Below, piece by piece: positions 7,667-15,423 of a stretch of DNA of 64,000 bases (position 1 is its first letter; each line of letters starts with the position of its first letter). Origin of the DNA: CAMLOF01 sp041913045 (lineage in GTDB: Bacteria > Pseudomonadota > Gammaproteobacteria > Burkholderiales > Burkholderiaceae_C); the NCBI GenBank assembly GCA_041913045.1, contig JAYSGB010000010.1, forward strand, positions 54,794 to 118,793, read 5' to 3'. A program made the position numbers and the translations under genes. A model generated the notes under the pieces. That model did not search any database and was not told the origin of the DNA. It was given only the letters and a program-made list of their open reading frames with translations.

Positions 7667-9751
7667 TTATCCAGCAGTGCCGCCGTTGGCGCTGGCACTG
7701 CCCGCGTCAGTGGGTTTGTCGGCGGGGTCGTCGTCGTTCACGTCCATGGCAATGGTCAGCGGTGCGGCCAATTCGGCCTCGTCCTCGCCTTCCTCATCCA
7801 TGGCCTCGGCCGGTGCCGTCTGGTCCAGCCGCTCGATCACCGTGCCGCTGATGTCCAGAGAGATGTCGTCGATCTGCCCTAAGCGTACGCGCACCTGGGC
7901 GCCACGCGGCAGGCCGTCGGCCCCCAGCACGGGGAACACCAGCGGCAGGGTGTCGGCGCGCACCAGGTTGTCCTTGATGACGGTGGCGGTGATTTCGCTC
8001 AGCGCGTGCTGCTGCAGGTAGTGCAGCGTCCAGTAACGCTCCATGCCGTTCTGGAACTGGTTGTAGGCGGTGTAGGCAGCGTCGAACGCGCTGATCACCG
8101 AGAACAGACCGGCGTCCTTGGGCTTGAACGGTGCCACGAGTGCGGCGGTCTTGCCGTGGCGCGCACAGGCGATGATCTGCCACTGGTTGACCAGGTCGGT
8201 GTAGCGCCGCAGGGGCGAGGTGCTCCAGGCATAGCAGGGCACGCCAATGCCCGCGTGGGGCAGTGCCTTGGCACCCATGCGCACCTTCACGCCCGGCGCC
8301 AGGCTGGCCTGGCTGCGGTAGATGCCGGGGACGCCGCTGTCGGCCAGCAATTGGCCCCAGGTGCTGTTGGCCAGGATCATGGCTTCGGCCACCATCAGGT
8401 CCAGCGGGGCCCCGCGCGAACGCGTGCCGATGATGACCGTCTCGTCGCCATGCGGCTCTTTGCCCTGCACGCCTTCGAGCTTGAAGGTGTAGTCGGGGCG
8501 GGTGAAGGTTTCAGGCTTGCCGCGCACCACCTCGCGGCGGGCCTTGCAGGCCAGCGCAAGGCGGTACAGGAAGGCCAGTTCCGGGCGCAGCGCGGCCACG
8601 TCGTCGGCCAGCGGGGCGCCTGCCGGGGCGGCGGGGTCCAGCAGCCATTCAGCGGTGATGGCCTGGTCAAGTTGGTCGTGTCGCAGGTTATGCTGGATAG
8701 GCACCTGCTCGAGCCGGGTGGCGCTGTCGCGCACCGTCAGGTCGGCTTCGTCAATGGTCAGGTACAGCGACAGGGCGGGGCGCGGGCCGCCCGCTTCCAG
8801 CGTGTAGGTCTGCACCACCTCATCGGGCAACATGGTGACTTTGTGGCCCGGCATGTAAACGGTGGACAGGCGGTTGCGCGCCACCTGGTCGATCGCGCTG
8901 TCGGGCTGGATGGCCAGGCCCGGTGCGGCAATGTGGATACCCAGCGTCACGGTGCCGCTGCCCAGCCCCTGCACGCTCAGAGCGTCGTCAATCTCGGTGG
9001 TGCTGGAGTCATCTACCGAGAAGGCGTTGACGCTGGCCAGTGGTAGCTCGTCGGTCACGGGCGGCGCCTGCAATGCTGGGAAGCCCGTGCCCTTGGGGAA
9101 GTGCTCGAACAAAAAGCGCTGCCAGTGGAACTGGTAGGCGTTGCTGATAGCGCCTGCCTTTTGCAGCAGCGCCAGCGGGGCCAGGTGGGTTTCGCGCGCA
9201 GCGTGCACCACGGCCTTGTATTCCGGCGCGTTCTTGTCGGGCTTGAACAGGATCTTGTAGAGCTGTTCGCGCACCGGGGTAGGGCACTGGCCTGCAGCCA
9301 GTTCGGCGGCCCACTGGTCGATCAGCGCCTGCACCTGCTTTTTCTTTTCAATGGCGGCCAGCGCCTGTTGCAGCACCTCGGCGGGGGCTTTCTTGTAGCG
9401 GCCCTTGCCCGCGCGGCGGAAGTAGTGCGGCGCCTCGCTCAGGCGCAGCAGCGCGGCCACTTGCTGTTCCAGCGTGGCCTGTTCGCTGAAGTAGTCGCGT
9501 GCCAGGTCTGCAAAGCCGAATTCGTCCTCAGGCGCGAATTCCCACGCCAGGTCCAGCTCGATGTCGCCCGCCAGCGACTGCGCCGCGTTGATCAGCGCGG
9601 AGGGTGCGGGTTTGTCGAACTTCAGCAACACGTTGGCCGACTTGACCTTGACGCGCTTGCCCGTCTCCAGCTCTACCTGCAGCGAGCTTTCGGCTTCGGA
9701 CAACACGCGACCGGTCAGGAACTTGCCGGCTTCATCGAACAGAGCAAACAA
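7667..9751 (-). CDS. RNase II/RNB-family exoribonuclease
   Basis: 3'-5' exoribonuclease of the RNB family. An N-terminal cold-shock-like part (FLTGRVLSEAESSLQVELE) is followed by the RNB catalytic block near VDDSSTTEIDDALSV, where the Asp cluster binds magnesium. A C-terminal S1-like segment (RGAQVRVRLGQIDDISLDIS) comes last. The start is uncertain: no ATG or GTG fits. I use TTG 9751 where similarity begins; an ATT at 9754 or a TTG at 9814 (20 extra residues) are alternatives. It lies 26 bases behind queE and 9 bases before the TonB-like gene, in one minus-strand run. Confidence 0.88.
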   Translation of the reverse strand: MFALFDEAGKFLTGRVLSEAESSLQVELETGKRVKVKSANVLLKFDKPAPSALINAAQSLAGDIELDLAWEFAPEDEFGFADLARDYFSEQATLEQQVAALLRLSEAPHYFRRAGKGRYKKAPAEVLQQALAAIEKKKQVQALIDQWAAELAAGQCPTPVREQLYKILFKPDKNAPEYKAVVHAARETHLAPLALLQKAGAISNAYQFHWQRFLFEHFPKGTGFPALQAPPVTDELPLASVNAFSVDDSSTTEIDDALSVQGLGSGTVTLGIHIAAPGLAIQPDSAIDQVARNRLSTVYMPGHKVTMLPDEVVQTYTLEAGGPRPALSLYLTIDEADLTVRDSATRLEQVPIQHNLRHDQLDQAITAEWLLDPAAPAGAPLADDVAALRPELAFLYRLALACKARREVVRGKPETFTRPDYTFKLEGVQGKEPHGDETVIIGTRSRGAPLDLMVAEAMILANSTWGQLLADSGVPGIYRSQASLAPGVKVRMGAKALPHAGIGVPCYAWSTSPLRRYTDLVNQWQIIACARHGKTAALVAPFKPKDAGLFSVISAFDAAYTAYNQFQNGMERYWTLHYLQQHALSEITATVIKDNLVRADTLPLVFPVLGADGLPRGAQVRVRLGQIDDISLDISGTVIERLDQTAPAEAMDEEGEDEAELAAPLTIAMDVNDDDPADKPTDAGSASANGGTAG

Positions 9752-9840
9752 AATGGGGCTTTCGGGTGGTGGGGGAACGCAGCGAAAGGGCAGGTCGCTA
9801 TGGACGCTGCCCAAGGCTCAAGTTTACCGGGGGTGGCCGC

Positions 9841-10488
9841 TCAGGGTATGCCCAACAGCTTGTGGGTCTGCAGCGACAGGCGCCACTTAGGGTGGGCCAT
9901 GCAGTGCGCCACGGCGGCCTGGGTGTGCTGCTCGCGCAGCGGGCCGTCCATGGGCTGCAGGAAAAAGTGGCGGAACGCCAGGTGCTCGAACTGCGCAGGC
10001 ATGGCGCCGGGCTGGGGAAACACCAGCTTGAGTTCGTCGCCCGCCGTGGCCACCAGTTCGCTGCCTGCCTTGGGGCTCACGCACACCCAGTCCAGCCCGG
10101 GGGGAATAGGTTGGGTGCCGTTGGTTTCCACGGCGATCTCGAACCCCTGTGCGTGCAGGGCGTCTATCAACGGTGAGTCGAGCTGCAGCAACGGTTCGCC
10201 CCCGGTGCAGACGACCAGCGGCCTGCCCTGGGCAGAGGCGCCGTTCAGCGTAGGCCAGTGCGAACGAACGGCCTCAGCCAGCGCCTGGGCCGTGGCGAAC
10301 TTGCCGCCACCCGTGCCGTCCGTACCCACGAAGTCTGTGTCGCAGAAACGGCAAACGGCCTGTGCGCGGTCTTCCTCACGCCCGCTCCACAGGTTGCAGC
10401 CCGCAAAACGGCAGAACACGGCGGCACGGCCCGCCTGCCCACCTTCGCCTTGCAGGGTGTAGAAGATTTCCTTGACTGCGTAGGTCAT
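9841..10488 (-). CDS. queE: 7-carboxy-7-deazaguanine synthase QueE
   Basis: Radical SAM enzyme that converts 6-carboxytetrahydropterin to 7-carboxy-7-deazaguanine in queuosine synthesis. I chose ATG 10488, giving MTYAVKEIFYTLQGEGG (215 residues). The cluster cysteines are Cys31, Cys46 and Cys49, a CX14CX2C arrangement instead of the usual CX3CX2C. This is the variant described for Burkholderia multivorans QueE. TGGEPLLQ follows, as expected for SAM binding. It is the last queuosine gene of the operon, 16 bases after queD. Confidence 0.94.
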   Translation of the reverse strand: MTYAVKEIFYTLQGEGGQAGRAAVFCRFAGCNLWSGREEDRAQAVCRFCDTDFVGTDGTGGGKFATAQALAEAVRSHWPTLNGASAQGRPLVVCTGGEPLLQLDSPLIDALHAQGFEIAVETNGTQPIPPGLDWVCVSPKAGSELVATAGDELKLVFPQPGAMPAQFEHLAFRHFFLQPMDGPLREQHTQAAVAHCMAHPKWRLSLQTHKLLGIP

Positions 10489-10504
10489 GCTAAGGCCTTG
10501 GTGT

Positions 10505-11590
10505 TCAGATGGGCAAAGCTGCTTCGCTGTCGCCAAGCAAGGCCACGGCGCCGCACCCTGGGGTCTCGTGCAGGTCTACACGGTTCAGTGCGGGCAACTC
10601 GCTGCGCGCCTGCCCCAGCACCCAGCGTGCCAGACTGGCGCAGTCGCAGTCAGGCAGCCCGGCCAGTTCGTGCAGCGGGCGGTGGTCCAGGGCCTTGAAG
10701 ATGGGGTCAAACAGGCGCTTTACGTCGCCAAAGTCCACGGTCCAGCCCATCACCTCGTCCAGCGGGGCACACAAGTGCAGGCGCAGCGTGAAGGTGTGCC
10801 CGTGCAGGCGTTGCAGCGGGCTGTGTTCGGGCGCATGCCGCAGGCGCACGGCGCTGTCCAGCGTCATTTCCTTCCAGATGCGGTAGTGCTGCCCGTCATG
10901 GCTGGCGCCGCACGATGCGGTTTCAAACACCGTCACCCACGACAGTTCCGGCAACAGGGGCTTGAGCTGGCGCCAGAGCCAGCCAGACATCACCTCGCTC
11001 GTCGGGTTCTGCAGGCCGGGGATGTTGTTCAGGCAGGCGTGGTCCAGCAACTGGTGCAGCGGCGTCCACAGGGCGTCCAGTTGGTCGGCGTCCACTGGCG
11101 TGGCGCCGCTTTGGCGGGCGTGCAGCAGCACCTCGAAGCCATGCCCATGCATGCGGCCGCATTTGTGCCCTTCCGGCACGTTGGGCAGTCGGTGGGCGGC
11201 ATGCAAAACGTAGCGACGCCACACGTGGGCCTGGCCCTGGGCGTCAATCTCCACGCCGCTGGTGCGGGTGCTCTGCACACTCACCTGTTGCAGGTGCAGG
11301 CCACCGTCTTGCAGCCGTTGTTGCAGCCACCGGGCCAACTGCGTGTCGGTGGGGTTGGGCACATGGTCGTTCAGGCAGGCGTGGTCCAGCACTTGTACGC
11401 CTGTGGCTAGGTGGCGGCGCAGTTGGTCCACCTCGCCCCCGGCAAAGGCGGCCCAGTCCGCATCGGTGGTGCCGCGCAGGCGGGCCACGAAGCTGTGCCC
11501 GTGCAGGCGTTTCTTGGGATGTCCTTCGGGCAACGCGTCTATGCGCCGGGCGGCCTCAAAGCCCGCCTCGGCGGTGTGGAGGATGTGCAT
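10505..11590 (-). CDS. queD: Three-domain 6-carboxytetrahydropterin synthase QueD
   Basis: QueD makes 6-carboxy-5,6,7,8-tetrahydropterin from dihydroneopterin triphosphate. The ATG at 11590 gives 361 residues, about three times the usual 120-150. Three QueD/PTPS-like units are visible: about 1-118, 122-240 and 238-355, each with an HGH motif (30-32, 148-150, 263-265) and an LDH motif (68-70, 182-184, 301-303). Only the middle unit has the full active set: AAHRL, Cys144 in HKCGRMHGH, NPTSE and FETASCG. Unit 1 has AARRI and KK in place of the zinc His and the Cys; unit 3 has SAVRL and LQ. The outer units therefore look structural or regulatory. It sits between queC and queE with 16-base gaps. 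Confidence 0.93.
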   Translation of the reverse strand: MHILHTAEAGFEAARRIDALPEGHPKKRLHGHSFVARLRGTTDADWAAFAGGEVDQLRRHLATGVQVLDHACLNDHVPNPTDTQLARWLQQRLQDGGLHLQQVSVQSTRTSGVEIDAQGQAHVWRRYVLHAAHRLPNVPEGHKCGRMHGHGFEVLLHARQSGATPVDADQLDALWTPLHQLLDHACLNNIPGLQNPTSEVMSGWLWRQLKPLLPELSWVTVFETASCGASHDGQHYRIWKEMTLDSAVRLRHAPEHSPLQRLHGHTFTLRLHLCAPLDEVMGWTVDFGDVKRLFDPIFKALDHRPLHELAGLPDCDCASLARWVLGQARSELPALNRVDLHETPGCGAVALLGDSEAALPI

Positions 11591-11606
11591 GTTCAGGCCC
11601 TCGCGC

Positions 11607-12311
11607 TCAGGCCATGCCGAAGCGGACCCAGAGCGGGTCCGCGTGGCCAGCTTCGGCAAAGCCCTTGGCGCGCAGCAGGCACGAATCGCAGCCGCCGCAA
11701 GGTTTGCCGTCCGGCCCCGGGTCGTAGCAGCTGCTGGTGAGTGCGTAGTCCACACCCAGGCGCAGGCCTTCCTGAATGATCTGCGCCTTGTTCAGTGCCA
11801 TCAGCGGGCTGTGTATCTTGAGCTTCTGCGTGCCTTCCACCCCGGCCTTGGTGGCTAGGTTGGCCAGCGTTTCAAAGGCGGCGATGTACTCCGGGCGGCA
11901 GTCGGGGTAGCCCGAGTAGTCCAGCGCGTTGACGCCGATGAAGATGTCCGATGCGCCCAGCGTTTCGGCCCAGGCCAGCGCGAAGCTCAGGAACACGGTG
12001 TTGCGCGCGGGCACGTAGGTTACGGGGATGCCGTGGCCCATGTCGTCCACCGACCGGCCCTTGGGCACGGCGATGTCGGCCGTGAGGGCCGAGCCGCCAA
12101 ATTCGCGCAGGTCGATTTGAGCGACCACGTGCTTGGCTGCGCCCAGCGCGCGGGCCACGGCTTCGGCGGCCTGCAGTTCATGAACGTGGCGCTGGCCGTA
12201 GCTGAAGCTCAGCGCGTAGGGGGTGTATCCCTGTGCCTTGGCCATGGCCAGCACAGTGGACGAATCAAGCCCACCGCTGAGCAGGACGACAGCGGGTTTG
12301 TTGTTGCTCAT
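11607..12311 (-). CDS. queC: 7-cyano-7-deazaguanine synthase QueC
   Basis: ATP-dependent enzyme that turns 7-carboxy-7-deazaguanine into preQ0. It has 234 residues, with the PP-loop LSGGLDSSTVLA at the N-terminus and a zinc site near the C-terminus (SSCYDPGPDGKPCGGCDSC, four Cys). It is the second gene of the queuosine operon, 12 bases behind the precursor transporter gene. Confidence 0.96.
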   Translation of the reverse strand: MSNNKPAVVLLSGGLDSSTVLAMAKAQGYTPYALSFSYGQRHVHELQAAEAVARALGAAKHVVAQIDLREFGGSALTADIAVPKGRSVDDMGHGIPVTYVPARNTVFLSFALAWAETLGASDIFIGVNALDYSGYPDCRPEYIAAFETLANLATKAGVEGTQKLKIHSPLMALNKAQIIQEGLRLGVDYALTSSCYDPGPDGKPCGGCDSCLLRAKGFAEAGHADPLWVRFGMA

Positions 12312-12323
12312 GGCGCGCTCCCG

Positions 12324-12989
12324 TCAGGCAGCCACGGCCTGCGGCGCGGGCTTGAACACCTTCATCAACGTGCTCAGGAGCACGCCGTACAGGGGCAGGA
12401 AGCACACCAGGCTCACGCCCAGCTTGGTGAAGTAATCCACCGTGGCAATTTCCACCCAGTGCTCAGCCATGAAGGCGTCGCTGCTGTTGTGGAACGCCAC
12501 CGAGAAGAACAGCACCGTGTCCAGCAGGCTACCCACAACAGTAGAAGCAGCGGGCGCCACCCACCATGCGGCCACCTGGCGCAGCCGGGAAAACACGGCA
12601 ATGTCCAGCAACTGGCCCGCCACGTAGGCCACGAAGCTGGCCAGCGCAATGCGGAAGACGAAGCCATTGAATGCCGCCAGCGACGCCCAGCCGCTGAATG
12701 CGCCTTCAAAGAACAGCACCGAGACGGCGTACGAAGCCACCAGCGCGGGCAGCATCACGCGGGCAATCACGCCACGTGCCACCTCTTTGCCCAGCAGGCG
12801 CACGGTGAGGTCGGTGGCCACAAAGACCAGCGGGAAGGTGAACGATCCCCAGGTGGTGTGCAAGCCCATCACCTCGAAGGGGATTTGCACCAGATAGTTG
12901 CTGGCGATGATGAGGGCGATGTGCACAGCCACGAGGGCCGGCAGGGCGGAGCGACCGCGCAGTTCATCGGCGCCATGAAGGGAAGCCAT
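12324..12989 (-). CDS. yhhQ: Queuosine precursor transporter, YhhQ family
   Basis: Inner-membrane carrier of the YhhQ/VUT family, known to take up preQ0/preQ1. ATG 12989 is preferred because AAGGA (13002-12998) lies 8 bases upstream and because the longer frame would cover the riboswitch. It has 221 residues and about six membrane segments. Family features include SNYLVQIPFEV, FPLVFVATDLTVRLLGKEVAR and the C-terminal SLVCFLPLYG. It heads the operon yhhQ-queC-queD-queE. Confidence 0.9.
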   Translation of the reverse strand: MASLHGADELRGRSALPALVAVHIALIIASNYLVQIPFEVMGLHTTWGSFTFPLVFVATDLTVRLLGKEVARGVIARVMLPALVASYAVSVLFFEGAFSGWASLAAFNGFVFRIALASFVAYVAGQLLDIAVFSRLRQVAAWWVAPAASTVVGSLLDTVLFFSVAFHNSSDAFMAEHWVEIATVDYFTKLGVSLVCFLPLYGVLLSTLMKVFKPAPQAVAA

Positions 12990-12996
12990 GGTGGGG

Positions 12997-13040
12997 GTCC
13001 TTTTTTTTGAAGACAGGATGGGGGCGAGGGAACCCATCGG
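12997..13040 (-). promoter_or_regulatory. Probable preQ1-I riboswitch
   Basis: On the minus strand, GATGGG (13038-13033) pairs perfectly with CCCATC (13022-13017) around the 10-base loop TTCCCTCGCC. An A-rich tail with eight As (13008-13001) then runs into GGAC. This is the compact H-type pseudoknot layout of preQ1-I aptamers: stem, C-containing loop, and an A-rich tail pairing back into the loop. The tail GGA can pair with TCC of the loop and also serves as the ribosome binding site of the transporter gene. That fits ligand-controlled translation of the whole queuosine operon. Confidence 0.72.
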
Positions 13041-13068
13041 GCGAATCGGCTTGTGGGCCGAATCGGGA

Positions 13069-13098
13069 ATTTTACCGGTTACGGGAGTAGCTTGTCGA
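13069..13098 (-). promoter_or_regulatory. Candidate sigma-70 promoter of the queuosine operon
   Basis: On the minus strand TCGACA (13098-13093) and TAAAAT (13074-13069) are 18 bases apart. Each differs from consensus at one position. Transcription would start near 13062, just ahead of the aptamer stem at 13038. Confidence 0.5.
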
Positions 13099-13122
13099 GT
13101 TCACAGCTCCCGCGGGGCTTCT

Positions 13123-13275
13123 TCATTCGGCAACAGGCTCGTTCTGTGGGGGAGGAGCGGGTTGCTCTTGAGCTGCCGGTTCAGTATGGGCTTTGCGTTG
13201 GGCTTTTTCTTCCTTTTTCTGCTTTTTTTGCAGCTCGCGCTGACGTTTTTCGTACTGGTAGTTGGGCTTTGCCAT
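13123..13275 (-). CDS. Small lysine/glutamine-rich protein, 50 residues
   Basis: Starts at ATG 13275 with MAKPNYQYEKRQRELQKKQ. A strongly charged helical half (K, E, Q, R) is followed by a Pro/Ala/Gln-rich tail. No hydrophobic segment or known domain is seen. It lies 91 bases downstream of radA on the same strand and upstream of the queuosine promoter. The well-formed N-terminal helix with charged periodicity suggests it is real, perhaps nucleic-acid associated, but its function is unknown. Confidence 0.6.
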   Translation of the reverse strand: MAKPNYQYEKRQRELQKKQKKEEKAQRKAHTEPAAQEQPAPPPQNEPVAE

Positions 13276-13366
13276 GGCGAATGCTTTCGGAGTGATTTTG
13301 CGAACCTTAACACGCAAGTTTTCACGGGTGGTGCTTACAACGAGGCGGATTTTTTTTACCCGACTG

Positions 13367-14764
13367 TCACAAGTCCCGCACCACTTCCAGCGCCTCTTCA
13401 ATCCTCTCCACCGGGAAGATGCGCATGCCTTCCAGTGCCTTGGTCAACGCGGCGTCGCTTTTCTTGGGCAAGTTGGCCTTGGGCACCACGGCCACGCTGA
13501 AGCCGAGCTTGGCCGCTTCCTTCAGCCGTTCCTGCCCGCGCGGGGCGGGGCGCACCTCACCTGCCAGGCCCACTTCGCCAAAGGCCAGAAAACCTTGCGG
13601 CAGCGCCTTGCCGCGCAGGCTGGAGGTGATGGCCAGCATGGCGGCCAGGTCGGCGGCGGGTTCGCTGATGCGCACGCCCCCCACCGCGTTGACGAACACG
13701 TCCTGGTCCATGCAGGCCACGCCCGCGTGCCGGTGCAGCACCGCCAGCAGCATGGCCAGGCGGTCGCGTTCCAGGCCCACGCTCAGGCGGCGCGGGCTGG
13801 GGCCGCCGCTGTCCACCAAAGCTTGAATCTCCACCAGCATGGGCCGCGTGCCTTCCAGTGTCACCAGCACACAACTGCCCGGCACGGGCTGTGAGTGCTG
13901 CGACAAAAAGATCGCGCTCGGGTTGGCCACGCCTTTCAAGCCGCGCTCTGTCATGGCGAACACGCCAATCTCGTTGACCGCGCCGAAGCGGTTCTTGATG
14001 GCGCGGATCAGCCGGTAGCTGCTGTGAGTGTCGCCTTCGAAGTACAGCACGGTGTCCACCATGTGTTCCAGCACGCGCGGGCCCGCCAGCGCACCTTCCT
14101 TGGTCACGTGGCCCACCAGCACGATGGCCACGCCGCTGGCCTTGGCGGCGCGCGTCAGGTGTGCGGCGCATTCCCGCACCTGCGCCACCGAGCCGGGGGC
14201 AGAACTGAGCTGGTCGGAGTACAGCGTCTGGATGGAGTCGATGACCGCAATGGCCGGGCGGTGCGCGTCCAGCGTGGCCACGATCTTTTCCAGCTGGATT
14301 TCGGCCAGCACTTTCACCTGGCTTTGCTCCAGCCCCAGGCGGCGCGAACGCAGGGCTACCTGGGCGCCGCTTTCCTCGCCTGTTACGTACAGGGTAGAAA
14401 GGTTGCTGCGTTGCAGTGCGTCCAGCGCCTGCAGCAGCAGGGTGGATTTGCCTATGCCTGGGTCGCCGCCAATCAGCACCACCCCGCCTTCCACTACGCC
14501 GCCGCCTAGCACGCGGTCCAGCTCGCTCAGGCCCGTGGGGGTGCGCGCCACGTCTGCGGCTTCAATCTCGCTCAGCACCGCCAGTTCTGCGCTGGGGGCC
14601 AGGCCCTTGGGGCTGTTGCTCAGGCGGTTCTTGCTGGCGGTGGGGGCTTCTGCCACCACTTCCACCAGGCTGTTCCAGGCGCCGCAATGCGGGCATTTGC
14701 CTAGCCAGCGCGGGTTGGTGCCGCCGCATTCGTTGCACGCGTACAGGGTCTTGTCTTTGGCCAT
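13367..14764 (-). CDS. radA: DNA repair protein RadA
   Basis: RecA-like helicase that promotes branch migration in recombination. It has 465 residues. Visible in order are an N-terminal zinc finger (CNECGGTNPRWLGKCPHC), Walker A GDPGIGKSTLL near residue 100, the RadA motif KNRFGAVNEIGVF near 260, and a C-terminal Lon-protease-like domain. The gene appears complete. Confidence 0.96.
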   Translation of the reverse strand: MAKDKTLYACNECGGTNPRWLGKCPHCGAWNSLVEVVAEAPTASKNRLSNSPKGLAPSAELAVLSEIEAADVARTPTGLSELDRVLGGGVVEGGVVLIGGDPGIGKSTLLLQALDALQRSNLSTLYVTGEESGAQVALRSRRLGLEQSQVKVLAEIQLEKIVATLDAHRPAIAVIDSIQTLYSDQLSSAPGSVAQVRECAAHLTRAAKASGVAIVLVGHVTKEGALAGPRVLEHMVDTVLYFEGDTHSSYRLIRAIKNRFGAVNEIGVFAMTERGLKGVANPSAIFLSQHSQPVPGSCVLVTLEGTRPMLVEIQALVDSGGPSPRRLSVGLERDRLAMLLAVLHRHAGVACMDQDVFVNAVGGVRISEPAADLAAMLAITSSLRGKALPQGFLAFGEVGLAGEVRPAPRGQERLKEAAKLGFSVAVVPKANLPKKSDAALTKALEGMRIFPVERIEEALEVVRDL

Positions 14765-14796
14765 GGCGTCACTGTAGCAGCCGCCTGCCAGCCCAC

Positions 14797-15381
14797 TCAG
14801 GCCAATTGCAAGTGAGCAAACACTTCGTCCATGTGGTCGTCAAAGTCGCTGATGGCGTGGTCGCTGTCTTCCAACAGCTTCAGGTGGACACCGGGGTAGC
14901 GGCCCACCATTTCGTGCCAATCCAGCACCTCGTCGCCCTTGGCAATCACGGCCATCACCCGTTCCGGGTGGGGCAGGGGGCCGCCTGCCAGGTTGCGTAA
15001 CTCGTCAACGTATTCGGGGCGGAAGTAGAAGCGTTCTTCCGGGTTGTGCCAGGCAGTCTGCTCGCCTATGTATTTGGCCAGGTCGCGCGCCGGGTCCACG
15101 GCGGGGTTCAGCAGCACGGCGCGGCAGCCCGTGTCCAGTGCCACGCGGGTGGCGTAAAACCCACCCAGCGACGAACCCACCACTGCCATGCTCTTGCGCG
15201 GCCAGTTCGCAGTACCGCGCTGAATCAGTTCAACCGCCTCGCGGGGCGACGGGGGCAGTTGCGGGCACCACCAGTGCACGGCGGGGTGGTCGCGTTGCAC
15301 GCGTTCGCCCACCTTTACGGCCTTCATGGAGTTTGGGGATGAGCGGAACCCGTGCAGGTAGAGCAGGTGTGTAGTCGTCAT
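14797..15381 (-). CDS. YqiA-like alpha/beta-hydrolase (esterase)
   Basis: 194-residue alpha/beta-hydrolase. The start at ATG 15381 gives MTTTHLLYLHGFRSSPNS; the longer open frame is a shadow running under rodA. LYLHGF forms the oxyanion region, the nucleophile elbow is VVGSSLGGFYA (Ser70/71), an acidic residue lies in AKGDEVLD, and the His is in DSDHAISDF. This matches the YqiA family of small esterases. The substrate is unknown. It is divergent from rodA, with 42 bases between the starts. Confidence 0.85.
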   Translation of the reverse strand: MTTTHLLYLHGFRSSPNSMKAVKVGERVQRDHPAVHWWCPQLPPSPREAVELIQRGTANWPRKSMAVVGSSLGGFYATRVALDTGCRAVLLNPAVDPARDLAKYIGEQTAWHNPEERFYFRPEYVDELRNLAGGPLPHPERVMAVIAKGDEVLDWHEMVGRYPGVHLKLLEDSDHAISDFDDHMDEVFAHLQLA

Positions 15382-15423
15382 GGCCGTGCAGCTTAACGTC
15401 ACACCGGGGGATAATCCCGGCCC

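Noticed and set aside
9101..10462. 453-codon plus-strand ORF across the RNase II and queE genes
   Set aside because: Spans the junction of two secure minus-strand genes and shows no recognisable domain.
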